A stretch of 64,000 nucleotides of DNA from Doris montereyensis (taxonomy: Eukaryota; Mollusca; Gastropoda; Nudibranchia; Dorididae): positions 7,501-71,500 of the forward strand of contig JAXRKP010000579.1 in assembly GCA_037039925.1 (NCBI GenBank), written 5' to 3'. This document shows, piece after piece, positions 1 through 11,990 of this stretch; position 1 is the stretch's first letter; each line of letters starts with the position of its first letter. The position numbers were made by a program, and so were the translations under genes. Under the pieces are notes generated by a model. The model was given only the letters and a program-made list of their open reading frames with translations. It did no database searches and was not told the origin of the DNA.

Positions 1-1141
1 TAGATCTAAGTTGGAACGATAGAAATAAAGATAGAAATGAAGATCTAAGATGTCTTAATGTAGATCTAAGTTTCCTATAGATAGAAATAACGTAGATCTA
101 AGTGTCCTAATATAGATGGATCTAAGTGTCTTAACGAGATCTAACAGTTCCCTGTGTCTAAGGGGGGATCTAAGTGTTTAACGTTCTGTTTGCTAGTAAT
201 TCCCAAGTGTCTTAACGTAGATCCTGTCCTAACTCCTCTTTCTTTTGACTTAACCTTTTCATATTGCTGTCTTTATTCACCTTGAACTGAAATCACCACA
301 TGACGTCTTAACGTAGATATCAGTGCCTTAACGTGAAATTGTAAGTGTCTTAACGTAGATGTAATTTAACGTAGATGTAAGTCAAATAAGTGCCTTAACG
401 TAGATCTAAGTGTCTTAACGTGTAAATTCTTAACGTTTCAGTGTCTTAACGTAGATCAAGTGCCTTAACGTAGATCTAAGTGTCTTAACGTAGATCTAAG
501 TGTCTTAACGTAGATCTAAGTGTCTTAACGTAGATCTAAGTGTCTTAACGTAGATCTAAGTGTCTTAACGTAGATCTAAGTGTCCTAACGTAGATCTAAA
601 TGTCTTAACGTAGATTTAAGTGTCTTAACGTAGATCTAAGTGTCTCAACGTAGATCTAAGTGTCTTAACGTAGATCTAAATGTCTCAACGTAGATCTAAA
701 TGTCTTAACGTAGATCTAAGTGTCTTAACGTAGATCTAAGTGTCTTAACGTAGATCTAAGTGTCTTAACGTAGATCTAAGTGTCTTAACGTAGATCTAAG
801 TGTCCTAACGTAGATCTAAGTGTCTTAACGTAGATCTAAGTGTCTAACGTAGATCTAAGTGTCTTAACGTAGATCTAAGTGTCTTAACGTAGATCTAAGT
901 GTCTTAACGTAGATCTAAGTGTCTTAACGTAGATCTAAGTGTCTTAACTTAGATCTAAATGTCTTAACGTAGATCTAAGTGTCTTAACGTAGATCTAAAT
1001 TTTGATCTAAGTGTCTAACGTAGATCTAAATGTCTTAACGTAGATCTAAATGTCTTAACTTAGATCTAAGTTTCCTAACGTAAATCTAAATGTCTTAACT
1101 TAGATCTAAGTGTCTTAACGTAGATCTAAGTGTCTTAACGT
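1..1141. repeat. 20-bp minisatellite with BglII-type core
   Basis: Tandem array with unit tgtcttaacgtagatctaag. About 33 nearly perfect copies run from 470 to 1140; positions 1-470 hold the same motif in a broken, diverged form, as expected at the edge of an array. Variants are mostly single changes (aag/aaa, ctt/cct). The array may continue to the left of the window. No coding frame is supported. Confidence 0.97.
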
Positions 1142-2039
1142 GTCGAGTGAAAGTCTCATAGATTTAATTTATAATTATGCTCCATGTAAGTTAACATGTA
1201 GCGGCAATGTGGAAATTTCTGAGTCGGCTGTGAGGTGCAGTGTATCAATACACTTATTATGGAGCAGATGAACCAAATGTTATTGTCTGATATTTTGTTC
1301 TTTTTTTTTTAACGTAGAAACGCTGACAATCGGTAGTATTAGTAGAGAGTGGAAGTTTAATGTTTTGTTTGTTGGGTTGTTTCTTGTTGTTCTGTTTTTT
1401 GTTTTGTTTTGTGGTTTTGTTTGGGAGCGGGAGGGTAGTGTTTTGTTTCGTTTTGTTTTTAAGTTGTGTTGTTGTTTTCTTTTCTTTTGTGGGGTTTGGG
1501 AGTTTGTTTAAGTGGGTGAGTTTGTTTGTTGTTGGTGTTGTTGTTGTGATTGTTCTTGTTTTGTTTTTTCTCAGGGTTTTGTTGGGATTTTTGTTTGGAG
1601 GCGGGGCGTAGGAAAGGGGTGGTGGGGGGGGTTGAAAGAGAAACGATTCTTTGAATAATTATTTATAATAGGCTAAGACTATTAATATTTGCTGAGAATG
1701 AATATGAGTGTTAGTTTTGTTATTTTTGGTGTTTTGTTTGGTGTTTTTAATTAATAGCATTTAAAGTTAAAGATAAAGATGAATTTATAGTCCGTATCAC
1801 CGCACAAGTGCAGGCTCACCGACTGTACATCATAATTTATCCCCCAGCAGGCATGTCAATCAAAGTCCTTCTCAACTCCCGGGGAAGGGGGTCGGGGTGG
1901 GGGAGGAGCACACAGTTACAAACGCCTGTTAGGCATTTCGTACTAATACTTTGACAAGATATGTCTCTAACTTTAGCTGGGTACTCGTTCACACCTGAGT
2001 CAAGTGAGGAAAGTAGAGTGAAGTACCTTTCTTAAGAGT
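1142..2039. other. Intergenic, with T/G-skewed tract
   Basis: No gene seen. 1345-1620 is an extreme T+G strand (gttttgttt-type words). Its open frame encodes only F, V, L, G and C and is a composition artefact. The rest is unique AT-rich sequence without recognisable signals. Confidence 0.6.
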
Positions 2040-2160
2040 AGGCTACAACGTTGTGAAAAATAAAACTCATGTGCCAGCCGTGGGTCTTGAACCTGTGGTA
2101 TCGTGATTACAAGCGCACAACACTGTGGTTCAACTACAACGCGTTGTAAAACAACAACAA
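2040..2160 (-). repeat. tRNA-like SINE head fragment
   Basis: Read on the minus strand there is a B-box-like ggttcaagaccc preceded by an A-box-like gtagttgaaccac about 35 bases upstream, flanked by near-palindromic acaacgttgt and acaacgcgttgt words. No clover-leaf with paired acceptor ends is visible, so this is a tRNA-derived repeat fragment rather than a tRNA gene. Confidence 0.35.
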
Positions 2161-2167
2161 AATTTGA

Positions 2168-2765
2168 AAAGATATCTTTATTATATACACTGGTATCTTT
2201 TTTTAAAACTATTTTACAAACTGTGTACATATCGCGTCACAGTAGTTTCTTGTAAATGTCTACTCCGGAAAAAGTAGGCGTCTTCGTTGTTTTGTTTTGT
2301 GTGTTTGTGTGTTTGTTTGTTTTGGGTTTTTTTTTTGTTGTTTTTGTTGTGTTTTTCTTTGGGGGTTTTGTTGGGGATTTTTGTTTGGGGGGGGCGTTAA
2401 TTCGTTTTCAATATTGTTCTTTCATCACTTGCTTTCAAGATAGCACGCCATGAGTTAAATAACCCTTTGTAATGATTATTACTCATCACTGGTCGCAGCA
2501 TCTCTCGATTCAAACAGCTCAGCAGAAAAGAGAGACGGTATCCCCCAGAATGTGTTTGTGGGTGTGTGTATGTCCCGTGGAAGTGTGTGTGTGTGTGTTC
2601 TTGGTCACGTGAGTGTCAATTACTTAGAAGTGACAAAGTTGGACTGCCCACTGATCCCCAATGTTGAAGAGTTAAAAAATGTTTCAACAATAATAGAATA
2701 AGTTGATGCTATCTTCTTTCCATTACATTATTTCGTAGAACGTGGCTGAACAAGAAGAAGAAGAA
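2168..2765 (+). repeat. Direct duplication, copy A (intact)
   Basis: Starts at gatatctttattatatac and ends at a short GAA run at 2750-2765. It contains a T/G-rich stretch (2285-2395), unique AT-rich sequence and a short GT repeat (2583-2599). The same landmarks return in the same order at 2796-3240. No coding potential seen. Confidence 0.85.
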
Positions 2766-2795
2766 CTATGAGAAGAAAACAACAACCCAAGAAGA

Positions 2796-3240
2796 AAAGA
2801 TATCTTTATTATATACACTGGTATCTTTTTTAAAACTATTTTACAAACTGTGTACATGAAGAAAAAAAGTAGAAGTCTTCGTTTGAAGTTTTGTGTGTTT
2901 GTGTGTTTGTTTGTTTGGGTTTTTTTTCGTTTTTTTATGTGTTTTTTGTGGGGGTTTTTTTGAAGAAGTTAATTCGTTTTCAATATTGTTCTTTCATCAC
3001 TTGCTCAAGAAGAAGATAGTTAAATAACCTTTGTAATGATTGTACTCATCACTGGTCGAAGCATCTCTCGATTCAAGAAGCTCAGAAGAAGAGGGCAGTG
3101 CAGAAATGTGTTTGTGTGGGTGTGTGCAGAACAAGAAGTGTGTCAATTAAGAAGTGAAAAGTTGATGAAGAAGAATGTTGAAGAAAAAAAAGAATAAGAA
3201 GTTGATGCTATCTTCTTTCCATTAAGATTTAGAAGAAGAA
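2796..3240 (+). repeat. Direct duplication, copy B (GAA-overwritten)
   Basis: Follows copy A in order (gatatctttattatatac, ttcgttttcaatattgttc, ttgtaatgat, catctctcgattcaa, gttgatgctatcttctttcc). At each place where it departs from copy A, the A sequence is missing and gaagaa-type sequence stands in its place. It is about 150 bp shorter than copy A and merges into the pure GAA array. Confidence 0.85.
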
Positions 3241-3545
3241 CAAGAAGAGAAGAAGAAGAACAAGAAGGAAGAGGAAGAAGGAAGAAGGAAGAAGAAGAAG
3301 AAGAAGAAGAAGAAGAAGAAGAAGAAGAAGAAGAAGAAGAAAAAAGAAGAAGAAGAAGAAGAAGAAGGAAGAAGAAGCAGAAGCAGAAGAAGAAGAAGAA
3401 GAAGAAGAAGAAGAAGAAGAAGAAGAAGAAGAACAAGAAGGAAGAGGAAGAAGAGGACAAGAGGAAGAAGAAGGAAGAGGAAGAAGAAGAATGGGAGGAG
3501 GAGGAAGAGAAGGAGGAGAAGGGAGGAGGAGGAGAAAGAAGAAAA
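3216..3545 (+). repeat. (GAA)n microsatellite
   Basis: Purine-only tract of GAA with GGA, GCA and AAA interruptions. It is a pure R.Y mirror-type sequence able to form a triplex. The serine- and phenylalanine-only open frames here are repeat translations. Confidence 0.97.
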
Positions 3546-3619
3546 TTATTTTTGATCACTTGATGTTTGTTTAGTTTTTGTGGTGTGACCCTTCGTTAGC
3601 TCACCGGATAGAATCATTA

Positions 3620-3800
3620 GTTTGGGTGTTTTCTTTCTGTTTTCTTTCTGTTTTCTTTCTGTTTTCTTTCTGTTTTCTTTCTGTTTTCTTTCTGTTTTTC
3701 TTTCTCTTTTCTTCTTGTTTTTCTTTCTCTTTTCTTTCTCTTTTCTTTTCTCTTTTTCTGTTTTTTTCTTTCTTTTTTTCTTTCTGTTTTCTTTTCATAA
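3620..3800 (+). repeat. Pyrimidine tract, 11-bp gttttctttct repeat
   Basis: Six or so clean copies of gttttctttct, then degenerate ttttcttt variants up to 3800. Almost all T and C on this strand. Confidence 0.95.
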
Positions 3801-3975
3801 TCGCATTTGTTCGGCGAACTTGGTGAAACAGATTTAAAACTACTTTCAGACGCGTTTGTGTATGTGTGGGGTGTGGGGGTGTGGGGGGGTGGTGGACAAT
3901 GCGTAGCAGTGATGATGGTCTACTTTTCTTGATTTAAACCAAGATAATCTTGTCAATGAGGGACTCAAGTACCCT

Positions 3976-4295
3976 TTCCAGAGGCAATGTGTCGGCCTGT
4001 CAACTAAAAGGTAATGAGTTCGAACCCCGCCGACCGTTGAAACATTTTCTCGATTTTTTTTTTAGGAAAATCTACCCCTCCCCCACCCCTTCCTGGTCCA
4101 GGTAGGTGGATCGACACCTAGTCCCATCGGAGACGGACGATAAAAAGGAGGTCCTGTGTGCAGATCACAACATTGTGTGTATGTTAAAGATCCCTTTGCT
4201 GTTTACATGGCACTCCGGGCAAAATTTAAAAAATCCTACAAAAAAAACCGAGATCACCTTAGTTGTGGATGTGGGTAGTTCAAATCCAATCACCA
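3976..4295 (+). repeat. SINE family A, near full length
   Basis: tRNA-derived head (A-box region ccagaggcaatgtgtcggcc; B-box gagttcgaacccc near 4018), then a middle segment (aggtggatcgacacctag, cggagacggacgataaaaag), the core tgttaaagatccctttg and the tail gttgtggatgtgggta. The same order appears in ten other places in this window, full or partial, on both strands. The family ends in (AAATC)n-like tails elsewhere, which suggests LINE-assisted spread (inference). The downstream 51-bp minisatellite begins almost at its 3' end. Confidence 0.85.
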
Positions 4296-4299
4296 TCAC

Positions 4300-5770
4300 A
4301 CATTCTTGGCTAATCATTATCGAAGAATTGATTACTCTTACATCATTACACATTCTTGGTCTAACCATTATCGAAGAATTGATTAATGTTACATCATCAC
4401 ACATTCTTGGCTTACTCATTATCGAAGAATTGATTAATGTTACATCATTACACATTCTTGGCTTACTCATTATCGAAAGAATTGATTAATGTTACATCAT
4501 TACACATTCTTGGCTTACTCATTATCGAAGAATTGATTAATGTTACATCATTACACATTCTTGGTCTAACCATTATCGTAGAATTGATTAATGTTATCAT
4601 TACTTCTTGGCTTAATCATTATCGAAGAATTGATTAATGTTACATCATCACACATTCTTGGCTTAATCATTATCGAAGAATTGATTAATGTTACATCATC
4701 ACACATTCTTGGCTTAATCATTATCGAAGAATTGATTAATGTTACATCATCCCACATTCTTGGCTTAATCATTATCGAAGAATTGATTAATGTTACATCA
4801 TCCCACATTCTTGGCTTAATCATTATCGAAGAATTGATTAATGTTACATCATCCCACATTCTTGGCTTAATCATTATCGAAGAATTGATTAATGTTACAT
4901 CATCACACATTCTTGGCTTAATCATTATCGAAGAATTGATTAATGTTACATCATCACATTCTTGGCTTAATCATTATCGAAGAATTGATTAATGTTACAT
5001 CATCCCACATTCTTGGCTTAATCATTATCGAAGAATTGATTAATGTTACATCATCACACATTCTTGGCTTAATCATTATCGAAGAATTGATTAATGTTAC
5101 ATCATCACACATTCTTGGCTTAATCATTATCGAAGAATTGATTAATGTTACATCATTACACATTCTTGGCTTAATCATTATCGAAGAATTGATTAATGTT
5201 ACATCATCAATCACGATTCATCATCCGCACATTCTTGGCTTAATCATTATCGAAGAATTGATTAATGTTACATCATCCCACATTCTTGGCCTAATCATTA
5301 TCGAAGAATTGATTAATGTTACATCATTACACATTCTTGGCTAATCATTATCGAAGAATTGATTAATGTTACATCATTACACATTCTTGGCTAATCATTA
5401 TCGAAGAATTGATTAATGTTACATCATTACACATTCTTGGCCTAATCATTATCGAAGAATTGATTAATGTTACATCATCACACATTCTTGGCTAATCATT
5501 ATCGAAGAATTGATTAATGTTACATCATCACACATTCTTGGCCTAATCATTATCGAAGAATTGATTAATGTTACATCATTAACATTCTTGGCCTAATCAT
5601 TATCGAAGAATTGATTAATGTTACATCATTACACATTAATCGAAGAATTGATTAATGTTACATCATCACACATTCTTGGCTAATCATTATCGAAGAATTG
5701 ATTAATGTTACATCATCACACATTCTTGGCCTAATCATTATCGAAGAATTGATTAATGTTACATCATCTC
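4300..5770. repeat. 51-bp minisatellite
   Basis: About 29 copies of a 51-bp unit containing cattcttggcttaatcatta, tcgaagaattgattaatg and ttacatcatcaca. Because 51 is a multiple of 3, long frames stay open on both strands (a 17-residue period); these are not proteins. Variants (ttaatc/ctaatc/taatc; catcaca/cattaca/catccca) cluster in blocks, which shows local copy spreading. One copy is interrupted at 5208-5229 and two are shortened (around 4580 and 5635). Confidence 0.97.
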
Positions 5771-5867
5771 GATTACGTATAGACTTAAGACGCTTAACCT
5801 ATGTCTCGATAATATCGATCTATCGGTCAGAATACATAAAATATCAAAGTTCATTTTGATGTACAGA

Positions 5868-6082
5868 CAGTAGTAGTAGTAGTAGTAGTAGTAGAATTGA
5901 TTAGTAGTAGTAGTAGTAATAGTAGTAGTAGTAGTAGTAGTATTAGTTAATAGTAGTAGTAGTAGTAGTAGTAGTAATAGTAGTATGTCTAGTAGTAGTA
6001 GTAATAGTAGTAGTAGTAGTAATAGTAGTAGTAGTAGTAGTAGTAGTAGTAATAGTAGTAGTAGCGATGTAGTAGTAGTAGT

Positions 6083-6117
<35 letters not shown>

Positions 6118-6118
6118 A

Positions 6119-6153
<35 letters not shown>

Positions 6154-6154
6154 A

Positions 6155-6187
<33 letters not shown>

Positions 6188-6190
6188 CAA

Positions 6191-6222
<32 letters not shown>

Positions 6223-6223
6223 A

Positions 6224-6255
<32 letters not shown>

Positions 6256-6305
6256 ATAGTAGTAGCAATAGTAGTAGTAGTAGCAATAGTAGTAGTAGTA
6301 GTAGC

Positions 6306-6403
<98 letters not shown>

Positions 6404-6409
6404 CAGCAA

Positions 6410-6504
<95 letters not shown>
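5868..6504 (+). repeat. (AGT)n microsatellite
   Basis: AGT tract with AAT and AGC variants, about 200 units. Near its left end are islands such as agaattgattag (5893-5904) and ttagttaatag that match words of the adjacent 51-bp unit. The serine, leucine and tyrosine frames are repeat translations. Confidence 0.97.
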
Positions 6505-7315
6505 TCTATCGATCTGGCTCAGATCTGGCATTAATCATTAATGTGTGTGTGTTTTTCCCCCCACCTTTCTGTATTCGTCGTTTACTGGCGGTTTTACGGG
6601 GCTGACGGCGGGAGGGACGTCCGATGCTGTGATTCGCCACGTTGTCTCTTCCTTTCTGTCTCTCTTGCATCCAATGCAGGTAGAATATGACGTTTCTTGC
6701 ACGTCATCGTTTTTGTTTTTATTTTTAACGATTATCTCCTTTCTTCAACGTTTTATCTCTTTATTCAAATTGATTTCATCTGCCTGTATGTGTGTGTATG
6801 TGTGTGTGTGTGTGTGTGTGAATGTATGTGTGTGTGTGTGTCTTGAATGTAGCTTCTTTTTTTAATTTTTATTTAAAAGTGTAACTTTATATATCTGTAT
6901 ATAAAGTGGTTAAAATGGAAAATAGGTATTATACATACAATGTATATCATTATATTCACCAGAAATATATTGAAGATATATTATCATATTGTACCGGTAT
7001 ATATTATACATAGAAATATCAGCACATACGGTAATCTGTCGAAAGAAAGTTTCCATGTAGCTTTAGAAAATCATTTGTGTGGACTAAAAAAAATGTTACA
7101 GAGCATTTATTTTTGTACAGAACAACTTTATTACAAAGATAAAAAGTTTCTTAAAATTTAATACATGTCCACCAAATAAGAGCTAATGGGGTTTGAGAAT
7201 GCAGCAGGCAAGATATCATGACGTAAATACAATATAAACGATTTTTGCATGATTATTATATAGGCGAAATTAAGATTTCTAATACTAAAACTAATCGTTG
7301 GCAACTATAACTATA
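6505..7315. other. Intergenic; (TG)n at 6782-6842
   Basis: No gene supported. After the AGT tract comes unique sequence, then a TG repeat, then AT-rich DNA with many atat words (6890-7020). Short open frames show no family resemblance. Confidence 0.6.
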
Positions 7316-7957
7316 CATTGGTATTATAACAGTTATTTTACTATAACAATGCATTGATATTATAACAGTTCTATAACTATAACAATACAGTGGTATTATA
7401 ACAGTTCTATAACTATAACAACACAGTGGTATTATAACAGTTCTATAACTATAACAACACAGTGGTATTATAACAGTTCTATAACTATAACAACACAGTG
7501 GTATTATAACAGTTCTATAACTATAACAACACAGTGATATTATAACAGTTCTATAACTATAACAATACAGTGATATTATAACAGTTCTATAACTATAACA
7601 ATACAGTGATATTATAACAGTTCTTTTACTATAACAATACAGTAGTATTATAACAGTTCTATAACTATAACAACACAGTGATATTATAACAGTTCTATAA
7701 CTATAACAACACAGTGATATTATAACAGTTCTTTTACTATAACAATACAGTGGTATTATAACAGTTCTATAACTATAACAATACAGTGGTATTATAACAG
7801 TTCTATAACTATAACAATGCATTGATGTTATAACAGTTCTTTTACTATAACAATACAGTGATATTATAACAGTTCTTTTACTATAACAATACAGTGGTAT
7901 TATAACAGTTCTTTTACTATAACAATACAGTGGTATTATAACAGTTCTTTTACTATA
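7316..7957. repeat. 36-bp minisatellite
   Basis: About 18 copies of a 36-bp unit: ggtattataacagttctata, actataacaa, then a variable (t/c)acagt. Two variant modules alternate, one with ctataactat and one with cttttactat. 36 is a multiple of 3, so a 12-residue repeat frame is open on the minus strand; it has no protein support. Confidence 0.97.
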
Positions 7958-7989
7958 ATGGCTTGCATGATCTTTGTTTTCCCTTTAAT

Positions 7990-8592
7990 AAAATTAACTT
8001 TTTATAACATTTCTTTTGAATTTTTTCTTTGATCATTTTTGAATTTCATCTTTGATCATGTGATATTATCATTTGAATTTCATCTTTGATGATGTGATAT
8101 TATCATTTTGAATTTCATCTTTGATAATGTGATGTTATCATTTTGAATTTCACCTTTGATAATGTGATATTATCATTTTGAATTTCATCTTTGATAATGG
8201 GATATTATCATTTTGAATTTCATCTTTGATAATGGGATATTATCATTTTGAATTTCATCTTTGATAATGGGATATTATCATTTTGAATTTCATCTTTGAT
8301 AATGTGATATTATCATTTTGAATTTCATCTTTGATAATGTGATATTATCTTTTTAAATTTCATCTTGATAATGTGATGTTATCATTTTGAATTTCATCTT
8401 TGATCATGTGATATTATCATTTTGAATTTCATCTTTGATAATGGGATATTATCTTTTTTTAATTTCATCTTTGATAATGTGATGTTATCATTTTGAATTT
8501 CACCTTTGATAATGTGATATTATCATTTTGAATTTCATCTTTGATAATGTGATATTATCATTTTGAATTTCATCGTTTATAATTCGGTATTA
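7990..8592. repeat. 35-bp minisatellite
   Basis: About 17 copies of a 35-bp unit with tttgataatgtgatattatc and attttgaatttcatc. Each unit holds the near-palindrome gataatgtgatattatc. It begins about 30 bp after the 36-bp array; the two units share no obvious sequence. Confidence 0.97.
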
Positions 8593-8629
8593 TCTTTATT
8601 GATCTCCTATCTTGAAGAAAACTTCAATG

Positions 8630-8632
<3 letters not shown>

Positions 8633-8684
<52 letters not shown>
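8633..8684. repeat. (TA)n microsatellite
   Basis: Pure alternating TA, about 26 units. A YIYI-type frame over it is not real. Confidence 0.98.
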
Positions 8685-8687
<3 letters not shown>

Positions 8688-9015
8688 GTTTATTGTAAAG
8701 TATTCACTAAGTACAATGTGTAGCACTAACAGCAATTCATTGGCAACACTTATTGTATTCTGCAAGTTACCAGTTTTGCAGTGGGCCTGTTGAAAATTCT
8801 GGTGTGTTTTTTTTTCTCTCTTCAAATCATTTATATTATAAAATAATAAAGTATATCGATGGTTAACTAACTAACAAATTTGTTTTGAAATTCATGAACA
8901 AATCTTTTCTCACGGTGTGGATTTACACTTTTTTACATGTATTTCCATTTTTGCATGTAGATTCTGTTCACGATTTGTCAGTCAGGTTCTGAAAGATTTC
9001 AATCGGGTTTTTTAA

Positions 9016-9018
<3 letters not shown>

Positions 9019-9069
<51 letters not shown>
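9019..9069. repeat. (TA)n microsatellite
   Basis: Pure alternating TA, about 25 units, in AT-rich unique sequence. Confidence 0.98.
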
Positions 9070-9072
<3 letters not shown>

Positions 9073-9536
9073 TATAGATCTAGTATTTAAAAATTGCATT
9101 TACAAATAATTACGTATCTGAGGACTGATTCCGATATCGATAATGATTATTGATTATATTATACGAAGAAATGTTTTTTATCCTTTCAAAACAATAATAA
9201 TTTTTTTAAAAGTCAGGACTTTCATCCCATTTTTTCTGAGTCCCTGCCGTTAACTTACAGTTGCATATAGACAAGTACAGCCAACCTTTATACAAATATT
9301 TTTCAAGCCAAAAAAAAAATAAGAAGAAACAAAATCCTACATACTTAATAATGTTTTAACGTATTGGTTATATCAGCTATAACTATAACATACATAAATA
9401 AAGTTGAAATACTGTTTTTGTTTAGATGTGTTTATTTCTTGCGTCATTGAAAAGATATTCTCTACCTACTGCTACATTAACGTCATTTAGGCATGGATAA
9501 AGCATTTTCTAATTTAGTATATCCTATTGATTTGTA

Positions 9537-9612
9537 ATTCTTATTCTTATTCTTATTCTTATTCTTGTTCTTATTCTCATTCTTATTCTTATTCTTATTC
9601 TTATTCTTATAC
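9537..9612 (+). repeat. 6-bp (attctt)n repeat
   Basis: About 12 units of attctt with two single-base variants (gttctt, attctc). Confidence 0.95.
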
Positions 9613-9720
9613 TATTTTAAATTAATGCTTTGAAACACAGTTAAAATTTGATTTCTAACAAGATGTGATTTGGGTTTGGCTTTTTTATGGCTACCAAAAG
9701 TATGAATACACTATGTGTAT

Positions 9721-9990
<270 letters not shown>

Positions 9991-10720
9991 TATTATTATT
10001 GCATTTTCGTTGACGACGTTATATATATATATAATTATATTCTTTTCATAGGTGTTGTTTTTTATTAATTATTCTTTCTCTTTTATCATAACTTTGGAAT
10101 TATATTGTTATAATTATATTCGGGTGACCACAAAAACTTTGGAATTAAAAACCGGAACCCAAAGAAGCTTTATTTAAACGAAAAGTTCTGCTCTGTCATG
10201 AAAATAAAGATTAAAATCATGGGCTGAAATACTGTAACTTGAAATCGTTTGCGTCAAAATTTGACATTTATACATTCAATATTAACGGAATTAATCAACT
10301 CTGAAAAAAATGTGTCAAAACTGACAACCACCAGTGAAGACCAATTTCATCTTCACATTTATTGTCTTGGAGGTCAACTGAAGTAAATCCGTTGAAAGTG
10401 GACACAATGACACGACAAAAAACAATTTTTATCACAAACTTTCTATTATCTTAAATACAAATTTGAAAAAAAAAACAAACGAACAGGGTTTTTTTTTACA
10501 TTATTTTAAAGGACATGCTCAAAATGGCCACCATGCCTACGCGTAAGAAGGGTGAGCCAGGTTTTGAAGCGTTCAGACATCTCTGCACGTGTCATCGGAT
10601 ATTAAAGCCATTGTTCTCTGTGCACATACTTTAAGGTCGTCGATTGTTTGAGTTTGAGTTTCTCTCTGTAGCAAGGGTCCTTAAGTTACCCCCCCATCGC
10701 CAGAGAAAAGAAAGTCACGC
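9991..10720. other. Intergenic, AT-rich
   Basis: Nothing recognisable as a gene. Contains a short (AT)n at 10020-10033, A-runs, and unique sequence leading into the 41-bp array. At 10520-10650 the GC content is somewhat higher, but I see no convincing splice-bordered frame. Confidence 0.5.
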
Positions 10721-11990
10721 GGTATACCAATAGCGATTCAGTCATTTGCTCTGTTGTCTATGGTATACCAATAGCGATTCAGTCATTTGCTCTGTTGTCT
10801 ATGGTATACCAATAGCGATTCAGTCATTTGCTCTGTTGTCTATGGTATACCAATAGCGATTCAGTCATTTGCTCTGTTGTCTATGGTATACCAATAGCGA
10901 TTCAGTCATTTGCTCTGTTGTCTATGGTATACCAATAGCGATTCAGTCATTTGCTCTGTTGTCCATGGTACCAGTATACCAATAGCGATTCAGTCATTTG
11001 CTCTGTTGTCCATGGTACCAGTATACCAATAGCGATTCAGTCTTTTGCTCTGTTGTCTATGGTATACCATATAGCGATTCAGTCATTTGCTCTGTTGTCC
11101 ATGTTACCAGTATACCAATAGCGATTCAGTCTTTTGCTCTGTTGTCTATGGTACCTGTATACCAATAGCGATTCAATCATTTGCTCTGTTGTCTATGGTA
11201 CCAGTATACCAATAGCGATTCAGTCATTTGCTCTGTTGTCCATGTTACCAGTATACCAATAGTGATTCAGTCATTTGCTCTGTTGTCTATGGTACCAGTA
11301 TACCAATAGCGATTCAGTCATTTGCTCTGTTGTCTATGGTACCAGTATACCAATAGTGATTCAGTCTTTTGCTCTGTTGTCCATGGTACCAGTATACCAA
11401 TAGTGATTCAGTCTTTTACTCTGTTGTCAATGGTACCAGTATACCAATAGCGATTCAGTCTCTTTGCTCTGTTGTCCATGGTACAGTATACCAATAGCGA
11501 TTTAGTCTTTTGCTCTGTTGTCTATGGTACCAGTATACCAATAGCGATTCAGTCTCTTACTCTGTTGTCTATGGTACCAGTATACCAATAGCGATTCAGT
11601 CTCTTACTCTGTTGTCCATGGTACCAGTATACCAATAGTGATTCAGTCTTTGCTCTGTTGTCCATGGTACCAGTATACCAATAGCGATTTAGTCTTTTGC
11701 CCTGTTGTCTATGGTACCAGTATACCAATAGCGATTCAGTCATTTGCTCTGTTGTCCATGGTACCAGTATACCAATAGCGATTCAGTCATTTGCTCTGTT
11801 GTCCATGGTACCAGTATACCAATAGCGATTCAGTCTTTTGCTCTTTTTGTCTATGGTACCATTATACCAATAGCGATTCCCGCCTTTTGCTCTGTTGTCC
11901 ATAATACCAGTATACAACAATAGGACATGATTCAGTCATTTGCTTGCTTAGTTGTCCATGGTACCAGCATACCAATGGTGATTCAGTCCA
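10721..11990. repeat. 41/47-bp minisatellite with a form switch
   Basis: The unit contains ataccaatagcgattcagtc and atttgctctgttgtctatgg. The first six copies (to about 10960) are 41 bp. From about 10965 most copies carry an extra taccag (47 bp), with a reversion to a shorter form near 11064. Point variants (agcgatt/agtgatt, catttgc/cttttgc, tctatgg/tccatgg) are shuffled among copies. The last copies (11880-11990) are degenerate. Confidence 0.97.

Noticed and set aside
1360..1611. Membrane-protein-like frame (F, V, L, G, C)
   Set aside because: T/G-skewed DNA; the same composition effect is seen at 2256-2453 and 3578-3837.
4591..5344. Repeat proteins with a 17-residue period
   Set aside because: Open only because the 51-bp unit is a multiple of three and lacks stops; both strands are equally open and there are no gene signals.
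10721..11990. CRISPR-like array
   Set aside because: The repeats are head-to-tail with no unique spacers, and the sequence is animal-type DNA. The same applies to 4300, 7316, 7990 and 50597.
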